The notes beneath the pieces were generated by a model. That model did not search any database. It was not told the origin of the DNA and was given only the letters and a program-made list of their open reading frames with translations. From Humibacillus sp. DSM 29435 (GTDB lineage: Bacteria; Actinomycetota; Actinomycetes; Actinomycetales; Dermatophilaceae): 64,000 nucleotides of DNA. This document shows, piece by piece, positions 35,896-43,510 of the stretch (its first letter is position 1; the number at the start of each line of letters is the position of its first letter). The DNA lies in NCBI RefSeq assembly GCF_001758225.1, contig NZ_MAST01000012.1, positions 124,001-188,000 of the forward strand, read 5' to 3'. The position numbers were made by a program, and so were the translations under genes.

Positions 35896-36396
35896 TCAGC
35901 CGAGCCTGCGGCGCACCAGCGCCCGGTCGGCCGAGAGAAGCGCCGGCAGCGCGACCAGGCCGACGACCACCGTCGTCACGAGGACGCCGAGCCGCTCGGT
36001 CGGCGCCACGCTGCCCTCCGCGAGCGCAGCCGAGCCCAGTCGTCCGGCCTCGACCACGACGGTGGCGGCCAGCAGGGCAGCAGACGGCCGCAGTGCAGCA
36101 CGTGACGAGGGGCTCCGGAACGTGCCGGCGACCGCTCCCGCCAGCATGGTCACGAGCGCCGTGAGGCCGAGCGGGCTACCGACCGGCGGAACGAGCTCGA
36201 CGAGCCAGCCCGCCGTGAGGCCCACGATCGCCCCGTGCTGCGGCCCCCGCAGAACAGCGGTCGAGACCACCCCGATGAGCACCAGGTCGGGCATCCAGTC
36301 GCCCGGGACCCCGAGTCGCGGCAGCAGCGTGGCCGTCAGCAGAGCCGCGACGACCAGGTAGGCCGCCCGCGCGAGACCCAGCGTCGTGGGCCTCAC
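35896..36396 (-). CDS. mreD: Rod shape-determining protein MreD
   Basis: 166 aa with about five membrane helices (AAYLVVAALLTATLLPRLG, DLVLIGVVSTAVLRG, GAIVGLTAGWLVELVPPVGSPLGLTALV). The conserved MreD region G-x2-G-(L/F)-x-GW-x2-(E/D)-x3-P is visible. The GTG start overlaps the mreC stop (GTGA). Membrane part of the elongasome. Confidence 0.92.
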   Translation of the reverse strand: MRPTTLGLARAAYLVVAALLTATLLPRLGVPGDWMPDLVLIGVVSTAVLRGPQHGAIVGLTAGWLVELVPPVGSPLGLTALVTMLAGAVAGTFRSPSSRAALRPSAALLAATVVVEAGRLGSAALAEGSVAPTERLGVLVTTVVVGLVALPALLSADRALVRRRLG

Positions 36397-37262
36397 GGCT
36401 TGGCCTGGGGAGGGGCGGCACGGGTGGGCGCGGGCGACCGCGGCACCGAACGCGCCCGGGCCACGAGCACGCCCACGACGTCGAGCGTGTCGGGGTCGAC
36501 AGCCGGTCGCACGGTGCCGGCTCTCGTCAGCCGCCCGGGTGACCGGGTCGGGGTGAGGCTCGGGTCGGGATCGACGGCGATGACGGTTCCCACGAGCAGC
36601 CCAGCGGCATAGGGGGTGTCGTCGACGCTGCCGAGGGTGCGCACGAGATCACCCACTGCCGGGGTGCCCGGCTGCACGAACGACAGGCTGAGCGTGCCCC
36701 GGCGACGGACCACCCGGTCGGATGCCGTGGGCGGCCCGACCGTGGCCAGCTGTCCTGCCGCCCCGACCCGCACCCCGACGACGGCGCCCGCGGAGCCCAG
36801 CACCTGCACATCGCAGGTGAAGGGAGCCACCGTGACGACCCGACCGACGAGGCCACCGGCCGCCACGACCGTGGAGTCGACCTTGATGCCGTCACGTGAG
36901 CCCGCGTCGAGGGTGACGCTGCGCCCTCCGACAGCGCTCAGCCCGGCGGCGACGACTCGCGCAGCGACCAGCGTGTGGCCGGCGGCCGGGTCGGAGTCGA
37001 GCAGCGCCCGCAGCCGGCTCAGCTCGGCCCGGTCTTCGGCCCGAGCCGCCGCAGCGCCACGCAGGCGCAGGTTCTCGGCCTCGAGGCGTGCGACCTCGTC
37101 GGCGGGCGCTGCTGACAGCGCACGCTGCACAGGCCCCATGACCATGGCGGCCCCGCCGCGCACGGCGGCGGCCACAGGTGACCCGGCAAGGTCGGCCGCG
37201 AGCAGGGCGAGGGTCACAGCGAGAAGCCCCCCGAGGAGCCGCCGGCCCGACTGCTGCTGCAT
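36393..37262 (-). CDS. mreC: Rod shape-determining protein MreC
   Basis: 289 aa. One N-terminal helix (LLGGLLAVTLALLAADLAG), a coiled coil at about residues 55-90 (EVARLEAENLRLRG, AEDRAELSRLRALLD) and the MreC beta domain (VTLDAGSRDGIKVDSTVVAAGGLVGRVV; LVRTLGSVDDTPYAAGLLVGTV). The ATG at 37262 is used; the ORF to 37433 runs back through mreB in another frame. Seven nt after the mreB stop. Confidence 0.94.
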   Translation of the reverse strand: MQQQSGRRLLGGLLAVTLALLAADLAGSPVAAAVRGGAAMVMGPVQRALSAAPADEVARLEAENLRLRGAAAARAEDRAELSRLRALLDSDPAAGHTLVAARVVAAGLSAVGGRSVTLDAGSRDGIKVDSTVVAAGGLVGRVVTVAPFTCDVQVLGSAGAVVGVRVGAAGQLATVGPPTASDRVVRRRGTLSLSFVQPGTPAVGDLVRTLGSVDDTPYAAGLLVGTVIAVDPDPSLTPTRSPGRLTRAGTVRPAVDPDTLDVVGVLVARARSVPRSPAPTRAAPPQAKP

Positions 37263-37269
37263 GAGGAAC

Positions 37270-38295
37270 CTACCGGCGCTGGTCGCCGACGAGCACGCGT
37301 TCAAGACTGCTGAACTCGTCGACGCATCGACCGGCACCCCGCACCACGGATCGCAGCGGGTCATCGGCCACGTGGACCGGCACCCCCAGCTCGTGCCGCA
37401 TGCGCTCGTCGAGGCCGCGCAGCAGCGCCCCACCCCCGGTGAGGGTGATGCCGCGGTCGATGATGTCGCCGGAGAGCTCGGGCGGGCAGACGTCGAGCGT
37501 GGCCCGCACCATCTCGATGATCTGCAGCACCGGAATCTCGATGGCCCGGCGCACCTCGGCCGAGCCCACCTCGACGGTCTTCGGCAGCCCGGTGGTGAGG
37601 TCGCGGCCGCGCAGCCTGGTGGTCAGCTCCTGACGCAGGGGGAAGACCGAGCCGACCGCGACCTTGATGTCTTCGGCGCTGCGTTCGCCGAGGAGCAGGG
37701 CGTACTCGCTCTTCACGTGGTTGATCAGGGCTTCGTCGATCTCGTCGCCGGCGATGCGCACCGAGGTGGAGGTCACGATGCCGCCCAGGCTGATCACCGC
37801 GACGTCGGTGGTACCCCCGCCGATGTCAACCACCATGTTGGCGGCGGTCTCGTAGACGGGCAGGCCGGCGCCGATGGCAGCCGCCATCGGCTCCTCGATC
37901 ATGTACACCCGTCGCGCGCCGCAACGGGTAGCGGCATCCTCGAGGGCCCGACGCTCCACGCCCGTCACCTCGCTCGGCACGCACAGCACCATGCGAGGAC
38001 GGATCAGCCGGGTACGGCGCACCTGGTCGATGAACCAGCGCAGCATCCGCTCGGTCTCGTCGGCGTCGGAGACGACACCGTCGCGCAGGGGTCGGATCGC
38101 CCGGATCGTGCCGGGTGCCCGCCCGAGCATCTCCTTGGCTCGAGACCCGGCCGCGATGAGGCGGCCGGTACCGACCTCGACGGCGACCACCGAAGGTTCC
38201 TCGAGCACCACGCCTCGACCTCGCACGTGGATGGCGGTGTTCGCCGTGCCGAGGTCGATCGCGAGGTCGCGCCCCAGGGTCGGCCAAGTGGTCAT
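37270..38295 (-). CDS. mreB: Rod shape-determining actin MreB
   Basis: 341 aa, normal length. Actin-fold ATPase that organises side-wall synthesis. Phosphate-1 loop AIDLGTANTAIHVRG, phosphate-2 VVDIGGGTTDVAVISLGGIV, adenosine loop TLTGGGALLRGLD, plus VPSEVTGVERRALEDAA and MIEEPMAAAIGAGLPV. CACAAT lies 6 nt before the ATG, a possible leaderless -10 of weaker form. First gene of mreBCD-mrdA; its usual upstream neighbour ndk is 7 kb away. Confidence 0.96.
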   Translation of the reverse strand: MTTWPTLGRDLAIDLGTANTAIHVRGRGVVLEEPSVVAVEVGTGRLIAAGSRAKEMLGRAPGTIRAIRPLRDGVVSDADETERMLRWFIDQVRRTRLIRPRMVLCVPSEVTGVERRALEDAATRCGARRVYMIEEPMAAAIGAGLPVYETAANMVVDIGGGTTDVAVISLGGIVTSTSVRIAGDEIDEALINHVKSEYALLLGERSAEDIKVAVGSVFPLRQELTTRLRGRDLTTGLPKTVEVGSAEVRRAIEIPVLQIIEMVRATLDVCPPELSGDIIDRGITLTGGGALLRGLDERMRHELGVPVHVADDPLRSVVRGAGRCVDEFSSLERVLVGDQRR

Positions 38296-38460
38296 GGCCG
38301 GATTGTGTCCTGCCCGGCAGGCCTGCCCGAGCGCATCCGGTGAGTGTCGCCCAAACTGTGACGGATGGTGCGCCTGTGACAGTGCACAGCATCCGGATCG
38401 ACCAGGATCGGGGAGATGACCTTCGCTACGTCGACCCCTCTACCGGTCAAGTGACGTGGC

Positions 38461-39114
38461 TCAGGGCTTGGCCAGCCCTGACTGGTAGGCAAGCATCACC
38501 AGCTGCGCCCGGTCACGGGCGCCCAGCTTGGCCAACAGGTGGCTGACGTGCGTCTTCACCGTGGAGTGGCTCACGAACAGCTCTTCGGCGATCTCCAGGT
38601 TCGACAGTCCACGGGCCACCGCCACGAGCACGTCGACCTCACGCTCGGTCAGGGCCGGCAGCGACAACCGCCTTTGGCGACTGGCGTCCGCGACGACGAA
38701 CTGCTCGATCAGCCTGCGGGTGACCGTCGGAGCCAACAGTGCCTCCCCTGCAGCTATGACCTTCACGGCGGCCACCAGGTCTGCCGGCTCGGTGTCCTTG
38801 AGCAGAAAGCCGCTGGCTCCCGCCCGCAGTGCGCCGTAGACGTACTCCTCGTCCTCGAAGGTGGTCAACACCAGCACCCGGACGTCGCCGGTCTGCTGGC
38901 TCGACACGAGATGCCGGGTCGCCTCGATGCCGTCCATTCGCGGCATCTGCACGTCCATGAGCGCGACGTCGGGCTTCAGCTGCCGGGCCAGCGCCAACGC
39001 CTCCACGCCGTCCGCAGCCTGGCCCACCACCTCGATCCCCGGATCGGCGCCCAGGATGAGCGCGAACCCACCGCGGACCAACGCCTGGTCGTCAACCACC
39101 AGTAACCGGATCAC
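38461..39114 (-). CDS. Two-component response regulator, NarL/LuxR type
   Basis: 217 aa. Receiver domain (LLVVDDQALVRGGFALIL; phosphoacceptor Asp in VALMDVQMPRMDGIEA; VLVLTTF; GFLLKD with the conserved Lys) and a C-terminal LuxR helix-turn-helix (LTEREVDVLVAVARGLSNLEIAEELFVSHSTVKTHVSHLLAKLG). GTG start overlaps the kinase stop (GTGA). Target genes unknown; the divergent CPBP protease gene beyond the kinase is one candidate. Confidence 0.95.
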   Translation of the reverse strand: MIRLLVVDDQALVRGGFALILGADPGIEVVGQAADGVEALALARQLKPDVALMDVQMPRMDGIEATRHLVSSQQTGDVRVLVLTTFEDEEYVYGALRAGASGFLLKDTEPADLVAAVKVIAAGEALLAPTVTRRLIEQFVVADASRQRRLSLPALTEREVDVLVAVARGLSNLEIAEELFVSHSTVKTHVSHLLAKLGARDRAQLVMLAYQSGLAKP

Positions 39115-40394
39115 GTCATACCGCCGGTCTCGTTCGCAGCCAACGGGATCCGCGCCGTCACGAGGTAACCGCCGTCGTTCGACGGACCCGCCTGAAGGTC
39201 ACCCCCGTAAACCGACACCCGCTCGCGCATCCCACTCAGGCCGAGACCGCTGGCGGCGGCCCAGTCCGCCGGGACCACCGAGCCGTCCGGTCCGAGCCGC
39301 CGCGTCTGCAAGGAGGCGCCGACGCCGTCGTCACGAACCCTGATGGACAGCCAGTCGGTGTCAGCCGCGACGGTGACCTCGACCGAAGATGCCGACGCAT
39401 GCTTCAGGCAGTTCGTCAGGGCTTCCTGAACGACCCGGTAGGCAGCCAGCTCCACCCCCGGATGAGAACCCGTGCTGAGTGCGCTCGATGCCCCGATGGC
39501 CAGGTGCAACCGGATCGGGAGGCCGGCCGCCTCAACTCGGGCCACCAACGCCGGGAGGTCGTCCAGCCCGGGCGAGGGCTCTATCCGCGCGGGGGTCTCC
39601 TCATCCTCCCGCAGCCGCCCGAGAACCCTGCGGATGTCGGCCAGCGACGACCTACCGGTGCTGGCGATCTGTTGTAGGGCTACCCGAGCGGCGGCAGGGT
39701 CGTGGTCGAGCATCTGCTCTGCGGCACCGGACTGCACCACCATCACACTGACAGCGTGGCCGAGCACGTCGTGCAGCTCACGGGTGATTCGCAGTCGTTC
39801 CTCGGCGGTGGCGCGGGAGGCCCGCTCACGCTCCATCTCGGCTTGGCGCCGCGCGGCCTCGACCTCGTACCGGGCCTCGGTCGCGCGGACGGCGTGCAGC
39901 TCGCGGCGTTCGCGAACCCCCCAGCCGATAACCCAGCCGCCGACGAGCAGCGCCACCTGCACCAAGGCACCTTCGAGGCTCAGATCAATCGGCCCGAGCG
40001 CTGCCGCCGAGACGATCCCCACCGCGAGCACCGCAACGGAGGCCTTGGCCGCGCGCCTCGAGCCCCAGGCGGTACAGGTGTAGAAGGCGACGACCACTCC
40101 AAGCGAGGTCGCGCCGACCGAGTAGCGAAAAGTGATCAGCAGCAGTAGCCCCAGGAGACAGGCCAGCAGCACGGCCAGCGGCCACACCCGGCGCAGGGCA
40201 AGAGGGGCGACGGCTGCGACCGTCAACAACACGCCCAGAGCATCGGGGCTGCGGTTCGCCGGGATGGCATCGAGACCGGTGACCTGGAACGCGACGGCGA
40301 CGGCGACGACGGCCGTGGCCAGCACCACATCGCCGGCGGTGGGCCGTGAGAACAGTCGCGGGCGTTCGTCTGGATCGGCTGCTGCGGTGCTCAC
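39111..40394 (-). CDS. Sensor histidine kinase, HisKA_3 (NarX-like) type
   Basis: 427 aa. About five to six N-terminal membrane helices (residues 20-165), then HisKA_3 with the phosphorylated His in ITRELHDVLGHAVSVMVVQ and an HATPase domain (YRVVQEALTNCLKHA, IRVRDDGVG, GLGLSGMRERVSVYGGDL). Start GTG at 40394 has GGGAG 5 nt upstream; the GTG at 40424 is less likely. Forms a two-gene operon with the regulator. The short extracytoplasmic loops suggest membrane-stress or small-molecule sensing (inference). Confidence 0.94.
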   Translation of the reverse strand: MSTAAADPDERPRLFSRPTAGDVVLATAVVAVAVAFQVTGLDAIPANRSPDALGVLLTVAAVAPLALRRVWPLAVLLACLLGLLLLITFRYSVGATSLGVVVAFYTCTAWGSRRAAKASVAVLAVGIVSAAALGPIDLSLEGALVQVALLVGGWVIGWGVRERRELHAVRATEARYEVEAARRQAEMERERASRATAEERLRITRELHDVLGHAVSVMVVQSGAAEQMLDHDPAAARVALQQIASTGRSSLADIRRVLGRLREDEETPARIEPSPGLDDLPALVARVEAAGLPIRLHLAIGASSALSTGSHPGVELAAYRVVQEALTNCLKHASASSVEVTVAADTDWLSIRVRDDGVGASLQTRRLGPDGSVVPADWAAASGLGLSGMRERVSVYGGDLQAGPSNDGGYLVTARIPLAANETGGMT

Positions 40395-40551
40395 GGTTTC
40401 TCCCGGCTGTCGGTCACCGATCACTGTAGGCCGGGCGCAGGCTCAGCAGCCTCCGTCTGCAGAATGAGATCGCACGATACCGACCTCGTTCTGCCGGCCA
40501 TCGGCTGTGGCCGGTGGGCTGACGCCATCAGACCCGGAAACGAAGATCGTG

Positions 40552-41475
40552 ATGGTCATGAGAAAACTTGCGAGACGCCATCCCCTCACCCTCTTCTTCG
40601 TGCTGGCCGCCGCCCTCTCCTGGTGGCCGTGGCCCTTCTATGCAGCCGGCCTGTCGTCGGTGCCCATCGCGGGCTTCGGCCCGTTCCTGGCGGCCGCCAC
40701 CGTGCTCGGCCTGACTCGTGGCCGCGCCGGGATCGGGAGTCTGCTGGGCAGCATGGTCCGTTGGCGGGTTCCCCTCCGTGCCTACCTGCTGGCTCTGGGA
40801 ACACCATTGCTGCTCAGCGGCGCCGCCGTCGCGCTGAACCTGTGGCTCGGGGCCTCGCGGCCGTCGGCAGCTCTCCTGGGCGCCTGGGTCGAGATCCCCA
40901 TGACCATGATGGTCATCCTGCTCGTGCCCGGGCTCGGCGGTGCGTGGGAGGAGCCCGGCTTCCGAGGCTTCGCCCTCGGTCGCCTTGAGCGGCGATGGGG
41001 CCGGATGACTGCCCCGCTGGTGCTGGGCGTGCTCTGGGTGATCTGGCACCTCCCGCTGTTTGTGGCCGGTCAGATTCTGCCGACCGACGTGCTCACGGTG
41101 ATCGCCGCCAGCATCGTCATCGCGGCCGTGTTTCATGTCGGTGGCGAGAGCGTGCTGATCGCGATGCTGCTGCACGCCACTAACAACGCCGTCGGCGGCG
41201 GCTTCGCCAGCCAGCTGTTCGCGGGTGCCGACCTGGAGCGGCTCGGCTGGCTGACCGCAGCCGCGTGGTGTGCAGCCGCAGGAGTCGTGCTCGCCGTGCA
41301 GGCCGGCAACACGTTGCGTCGTCGTCGTGAAGAGACACGATCAGGTCGACCGGATGCTGCAGAAGTCGCCGAGCACATCGGTATTGCGGTGGGTCAGGCA
41401 TCCAGCCAGGAGCCGACCGGCAGCGTGACTTCAGTCAGGAGCTCCAGCACGGCCACTGCGGAGCGGCATTGGTAG
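40552..41475 (+). CDS. CPBP family intramembrane metalloprotease
   Basis: 307 aa, about eight helices. Abi/CPBP motifs: EEPGFRGF (motif 1, EExxxR), WVIWHLPLF (motif 2 His) and LLHATNNAVGG (motif 3, HxxxN). Probably cleaves or processes membrane peptides; some relatives give bacteriocin immunity. Start is uncertain (40549 GTG, 40552 or 40558 ATG; no good ribosome site). Divergent from the sensor kinase. The C-terminal 35 residues past RRRREETRSG look unrelated to the family. Confidence 0.85.
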   Translation: MVMRKLARRHPLTLFFVLAAALSWWPWPFYAAGLSSVPIAGFGPFLAAATVLGLTRGRAGIGSLLGSMVRWRVPLRAYLLALGTPLLLSGAAVALNLWLGASRPSAALLGAWVEIPMTMMVILLVPGLGGAWEEPGFRGFALGRLERRWGRMTAPLVLGVLWVIWHLPLFVAGQILPTDVLTVIAASIVIAAVFHVGGESVLIAMLLHATNNAVGGGFASQLFAGADLERLGWLTAAAWCAAAGVVLAVQAGNTLRRRREETRSGRPDAAEVAEHIGIAVGQASSQEPTGSVTSVRSSSTATAERHW

Positions 41476-41528
41476 GTGTCGCGTCGGTGTGCCCTGACCG
41501 AGCTGGCCTGTGGTGCAGAGCCGGAGGA

Positions 41529-41753
41529 TCACCGTGGCTGCCGCGGGCCCTGGGCCATGCTCCGGCGCCCGATGACCAGTCCGACTGCCACCACTGCCAA
41601 ACCGGCGACAATGAGGAAGAGGTAGCTGCCCCCCTGAAAGATTCGGACCAGGGCCACGATCTCAATCACCGCTCCCGCCAGTACCAAGAGCAGAGACACG
41701 AGGCCGAGGTCGTTGATACGACGCAGGCGCCCCAGAAGATTTTCCTTCACCAT
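41529..41753 (-). CDS. Small two-helix membrane protein of unknown function
   Basis: 74 aa with two hydrophobic helices (LGLVSLLLVLAGAVIEIVALV and YLFLIVAGLAVVAVGLVIG) and basic ends. No family recognised. TAGCGT lies 6 nt before the ATG at 41753, matching the leaderless pattern in this window, which supports a real gene. Convergent with the CPBP gene. Confidence 0.58.
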   Translation of the reverse strand: MVKENLLGRLRRINDLGLVSLLLVLAGAVIEIVALVRIFQGGSYLFLIVAGLAVVAVGLVIGRRSMAQGPRQPR

Positions 41754-41759
41754 GTTCGT

Positions 41760-41765
41760 ACGCTA
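41760..41765 (-). promoter_or_regulatory. -10 box of the small membrane protein (leaderless)
   Basis: TAGCGT on the minus strand, then ACGAAC and ATG. Confidence 0.5.
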
Positions 41766-41875
41766 GCCCGGAAGCCACCATGAGACCCCCGTCGGCCTGT
41801 CGTCCCTCCTTAGCTCGGCGCGCGCGTCGTGTCGCTGGGGGGGTGGTCGGGTCGAGGTCGAAGGTGCGGCCGTAG

Positions 41876-42352
41876 TCAAGATGCGCCGCGATCCACTGGG
41901 TCCCCCCTCCCCCAAAGATATGTACTCGGGGCTTTCGGCCACGAGTTCACCTCATGCTGCAACCGGTGCGAGATACAGGGCACACGCGTGGCGGCGATGC
42001 TCCCCACGACCAGGTCGGCTGCCGGGTAAGCGAACGTGGCACCGTCGAGGCCCTGCTGGATGCCGTCCCCCGCGTTGTCGAACCGCACCGGGTGAAGGTC
42101 AACCCATCTGCCGGGGCCACCGGCCATCTCCAGGCGCACGGGGAGCCAGTCGGTCTGGGCGGTGAAACCCATCTCCTCGAGCTTCGTGCGAGCGGTCTCA
42201 AACGTATCGGCGTCGATCGCCAGGTCAAGGTCGCGGTGCTCGCGGGTCGCTTCACCGTGGAGCGCGTCGACTCCCTAACCCCCGGTGAGCCGGTAGCGGA
42301 CACCCGCATGCTCGAGGGCATCGAGGACGAGGACCACCTCATTGGTTCGCAT
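41876..42352 (-). pseudogene. Broken nucleotidyltransferase of the LinA/aminoglycoside type
   Basis: From the ATG at 42352 the frame reads MRTNEVVLVLDALEHAGVRY then RLTGG, stop, [21 protein letters not shown]. Relatives that adenylylate lincosamides or aminoglycosides carry GGWGVDALxG...REHRDLDL, so TAG (42275-42277) stands exactly where the motif tryptophan TGG should be. Later family-like parts follow in frame (FETARTKLEEMGF, LPVRLEMAG, RWVDLHPVRFD). The C-terminus (CISHRLQH then WPKAPSTYL) departs from the expected HTGYE...DRHD ending, so it is also truncated or replaced. Out-of-frame ATGs do not rescue it. Probably a decayed resistance-type gene. Confidence 0.75.
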
Positions 42353-43390
42353 GAGGCGTGAGCATGCCAGGTCTGCGGTGGCGTCCGCCCTCGAAATGGC
42401 GGCCTGCGCGACGGAATCTGGGGAGGGATGTAAGGGATGGTTGGCGACCGGACTCTCTTGTCAAACAGGAGATCCCGTGGAGTTCTGCGTCCGGGCTCGA
42501 GTGGTCGTCGGGGCACCCGGGCGTCACCTCGGCGCCCAGTCGGGGTGCGCGTAGACCAATCTGGGCTTTCGCCGAGGCCGCAGCTCCTCGATCAGAAGCA
42601 CCGGTCCGCGCAGCAACCGCCACGGAAACACCCCGGTTCGGTCAGAGCGCTCGAAGATGCACGTTGGTACCCCGTCCTCTACGTAGACGAACCCCTGCAA
42701 CACACTGCCGTCGATAGAGGACGGCGGTCCGACGACGATTCGCAGACGCACCTCGCCACCAAGGAACGGCGTCAGGGCGTCTCGAGCCTCGGGTTGCCAG
42801 TCTTCGGGCCAAGCTATGTGCTCCACGCGCACAGTGTGCCCGGCGGAGAGGGTGGATCTCTGCACATCGGCAGGACTTGTCACTGACAGGTCCTCGGTGA
42901 GCCGCCCTTCCGAGGCTGTCGGCCACGCGTCGGCAGGGCCGCATCTGACGCTTGACCTGACCAGCCCCCGGAGCACTTGCTTACCGGGCCGGTTGTCGAA
43001 GTAGGCAATGTCGGGTTGCCCGAAGCGGGCCCCGGCTGCCGGCTTCGATGGGACTTGCACCAACTGCACAGTGCACTCAACCACCGGCGGCGCGAGCGGG
43101 AGCTCACCTGGGTAGTGACGAACCTGCGCACCGCCCGGATGACGGACACGGACCTCGTCATGCGCGTCACACAACGGCTCCAGCGGCCGGCGGCCGACCT
43201 CATGCATCCCGCGAGACGGTGAACAGTGACTGCGACCATCGGCTGGGCACGCCGCGAGTGACCTCGACCTTGAAGTCCCAGCCCGCGCACACCAGGCCCT
43301 GCTCTGCGCTGAGGGTGATGAGGTCAGGCCGACATGGGCGCGTCTCGAACGGCGTCGCTCGCCCGAATGAGGCATGCCGAGATTCCTCTG
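42353..43390. other. Poorly coding, probably decayed stretch
   Basis: About 1 kb between the nucleotidyltransferase remnant and the Kelch gene terminator. The minus strand holds one protein-like segment (42524-42832, listed separately) and short segments such as GLVCAGWDFKVEVTRG (about 43240-43320) in a different frame, as if frameshifted. Six-frame ORFs are long but conflict in frame and composition. No mobile-element gene is recognised. Confidence 0.45.
42524..42832 (-). CDS. Hypothetical protein, uncertain
   Basis: 102 aa if started at GTG 42832 (42826 is an alternative). The sequence is protein-like: HIAWPEDWQPEARDALTPFL, LRIVVGPPSSIDGSVLQGFV, RDRTGVFPWRLLRGPVLLIE-type segments and LVYAHPDWAPR. 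No ribosome site and no known family. It could be an intact small gene or the 3' end of a decayed one; the frame stays open upstream to 43414 but that part looks non-coding. Confidence 0.4.
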   Translation of the reverse strand: MRVEHIAWPEDWQPEARDALTPFLGGEVRLRIVVGPPSSIDGSVLQGFVYVEDGVPTCIFERSDRTGVFPWRLLRGPVLLIEELRPRRKPRLVYAHPDWAPR

Positions 43391-43429
43391 AGGAGATCTC
43401 CCCAGGTTGTGCACCCAGGGAGATCTCCT
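43391..43429 (-). terminator. Hairpin downstream of the Kelch gene
   Basis: Perfect 12-bp arms AGGAGATCTCCC / GGGAGATCTCCT separated by 15 nt, lying 77 nt past the Kelch gene stop and past its tandem repeat. Likely transcript end. Confidence 0.6.
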
Positions 43430-43450
43430 TCGTCGACGATGAAACGAGTC

Positions 43451-43510
43451 GGCGGTCAGTGCCGGTCAATGCCGGTCAGTGCCGGTCAGTGCCGGTCAGT
43501 GCCGGTCAAG
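43451..43510. repeat. 10-bp tandem repeat beginning at the Kelch gene stop codon
   Basis: Read on the minus strand from the stop: TGACCGGCAC three times, TGACCGGCAT, TGACCGGCAC, then the degenerate TGACCGCCGA. The first TGA (43506-43508) is the stop codon. A 10-bp period puts TGA in all three frames. Confidence 0.92.

Noticed and set aside
38340-38546. 68-codon plus-strand frame between mreB and the response regulator
   Set aside because: No ribosome site, runs into the regulator 3' end on the other strand, no family; the region more likely holds the mreB promoter.
41840-41894. Minus-strand fragment reading WIAAHLDYGRTFDLDP
   Set aside because: Protein-like but too short to assign; may be a remnant of another decayed gene next to the nucleotidyltransferase.
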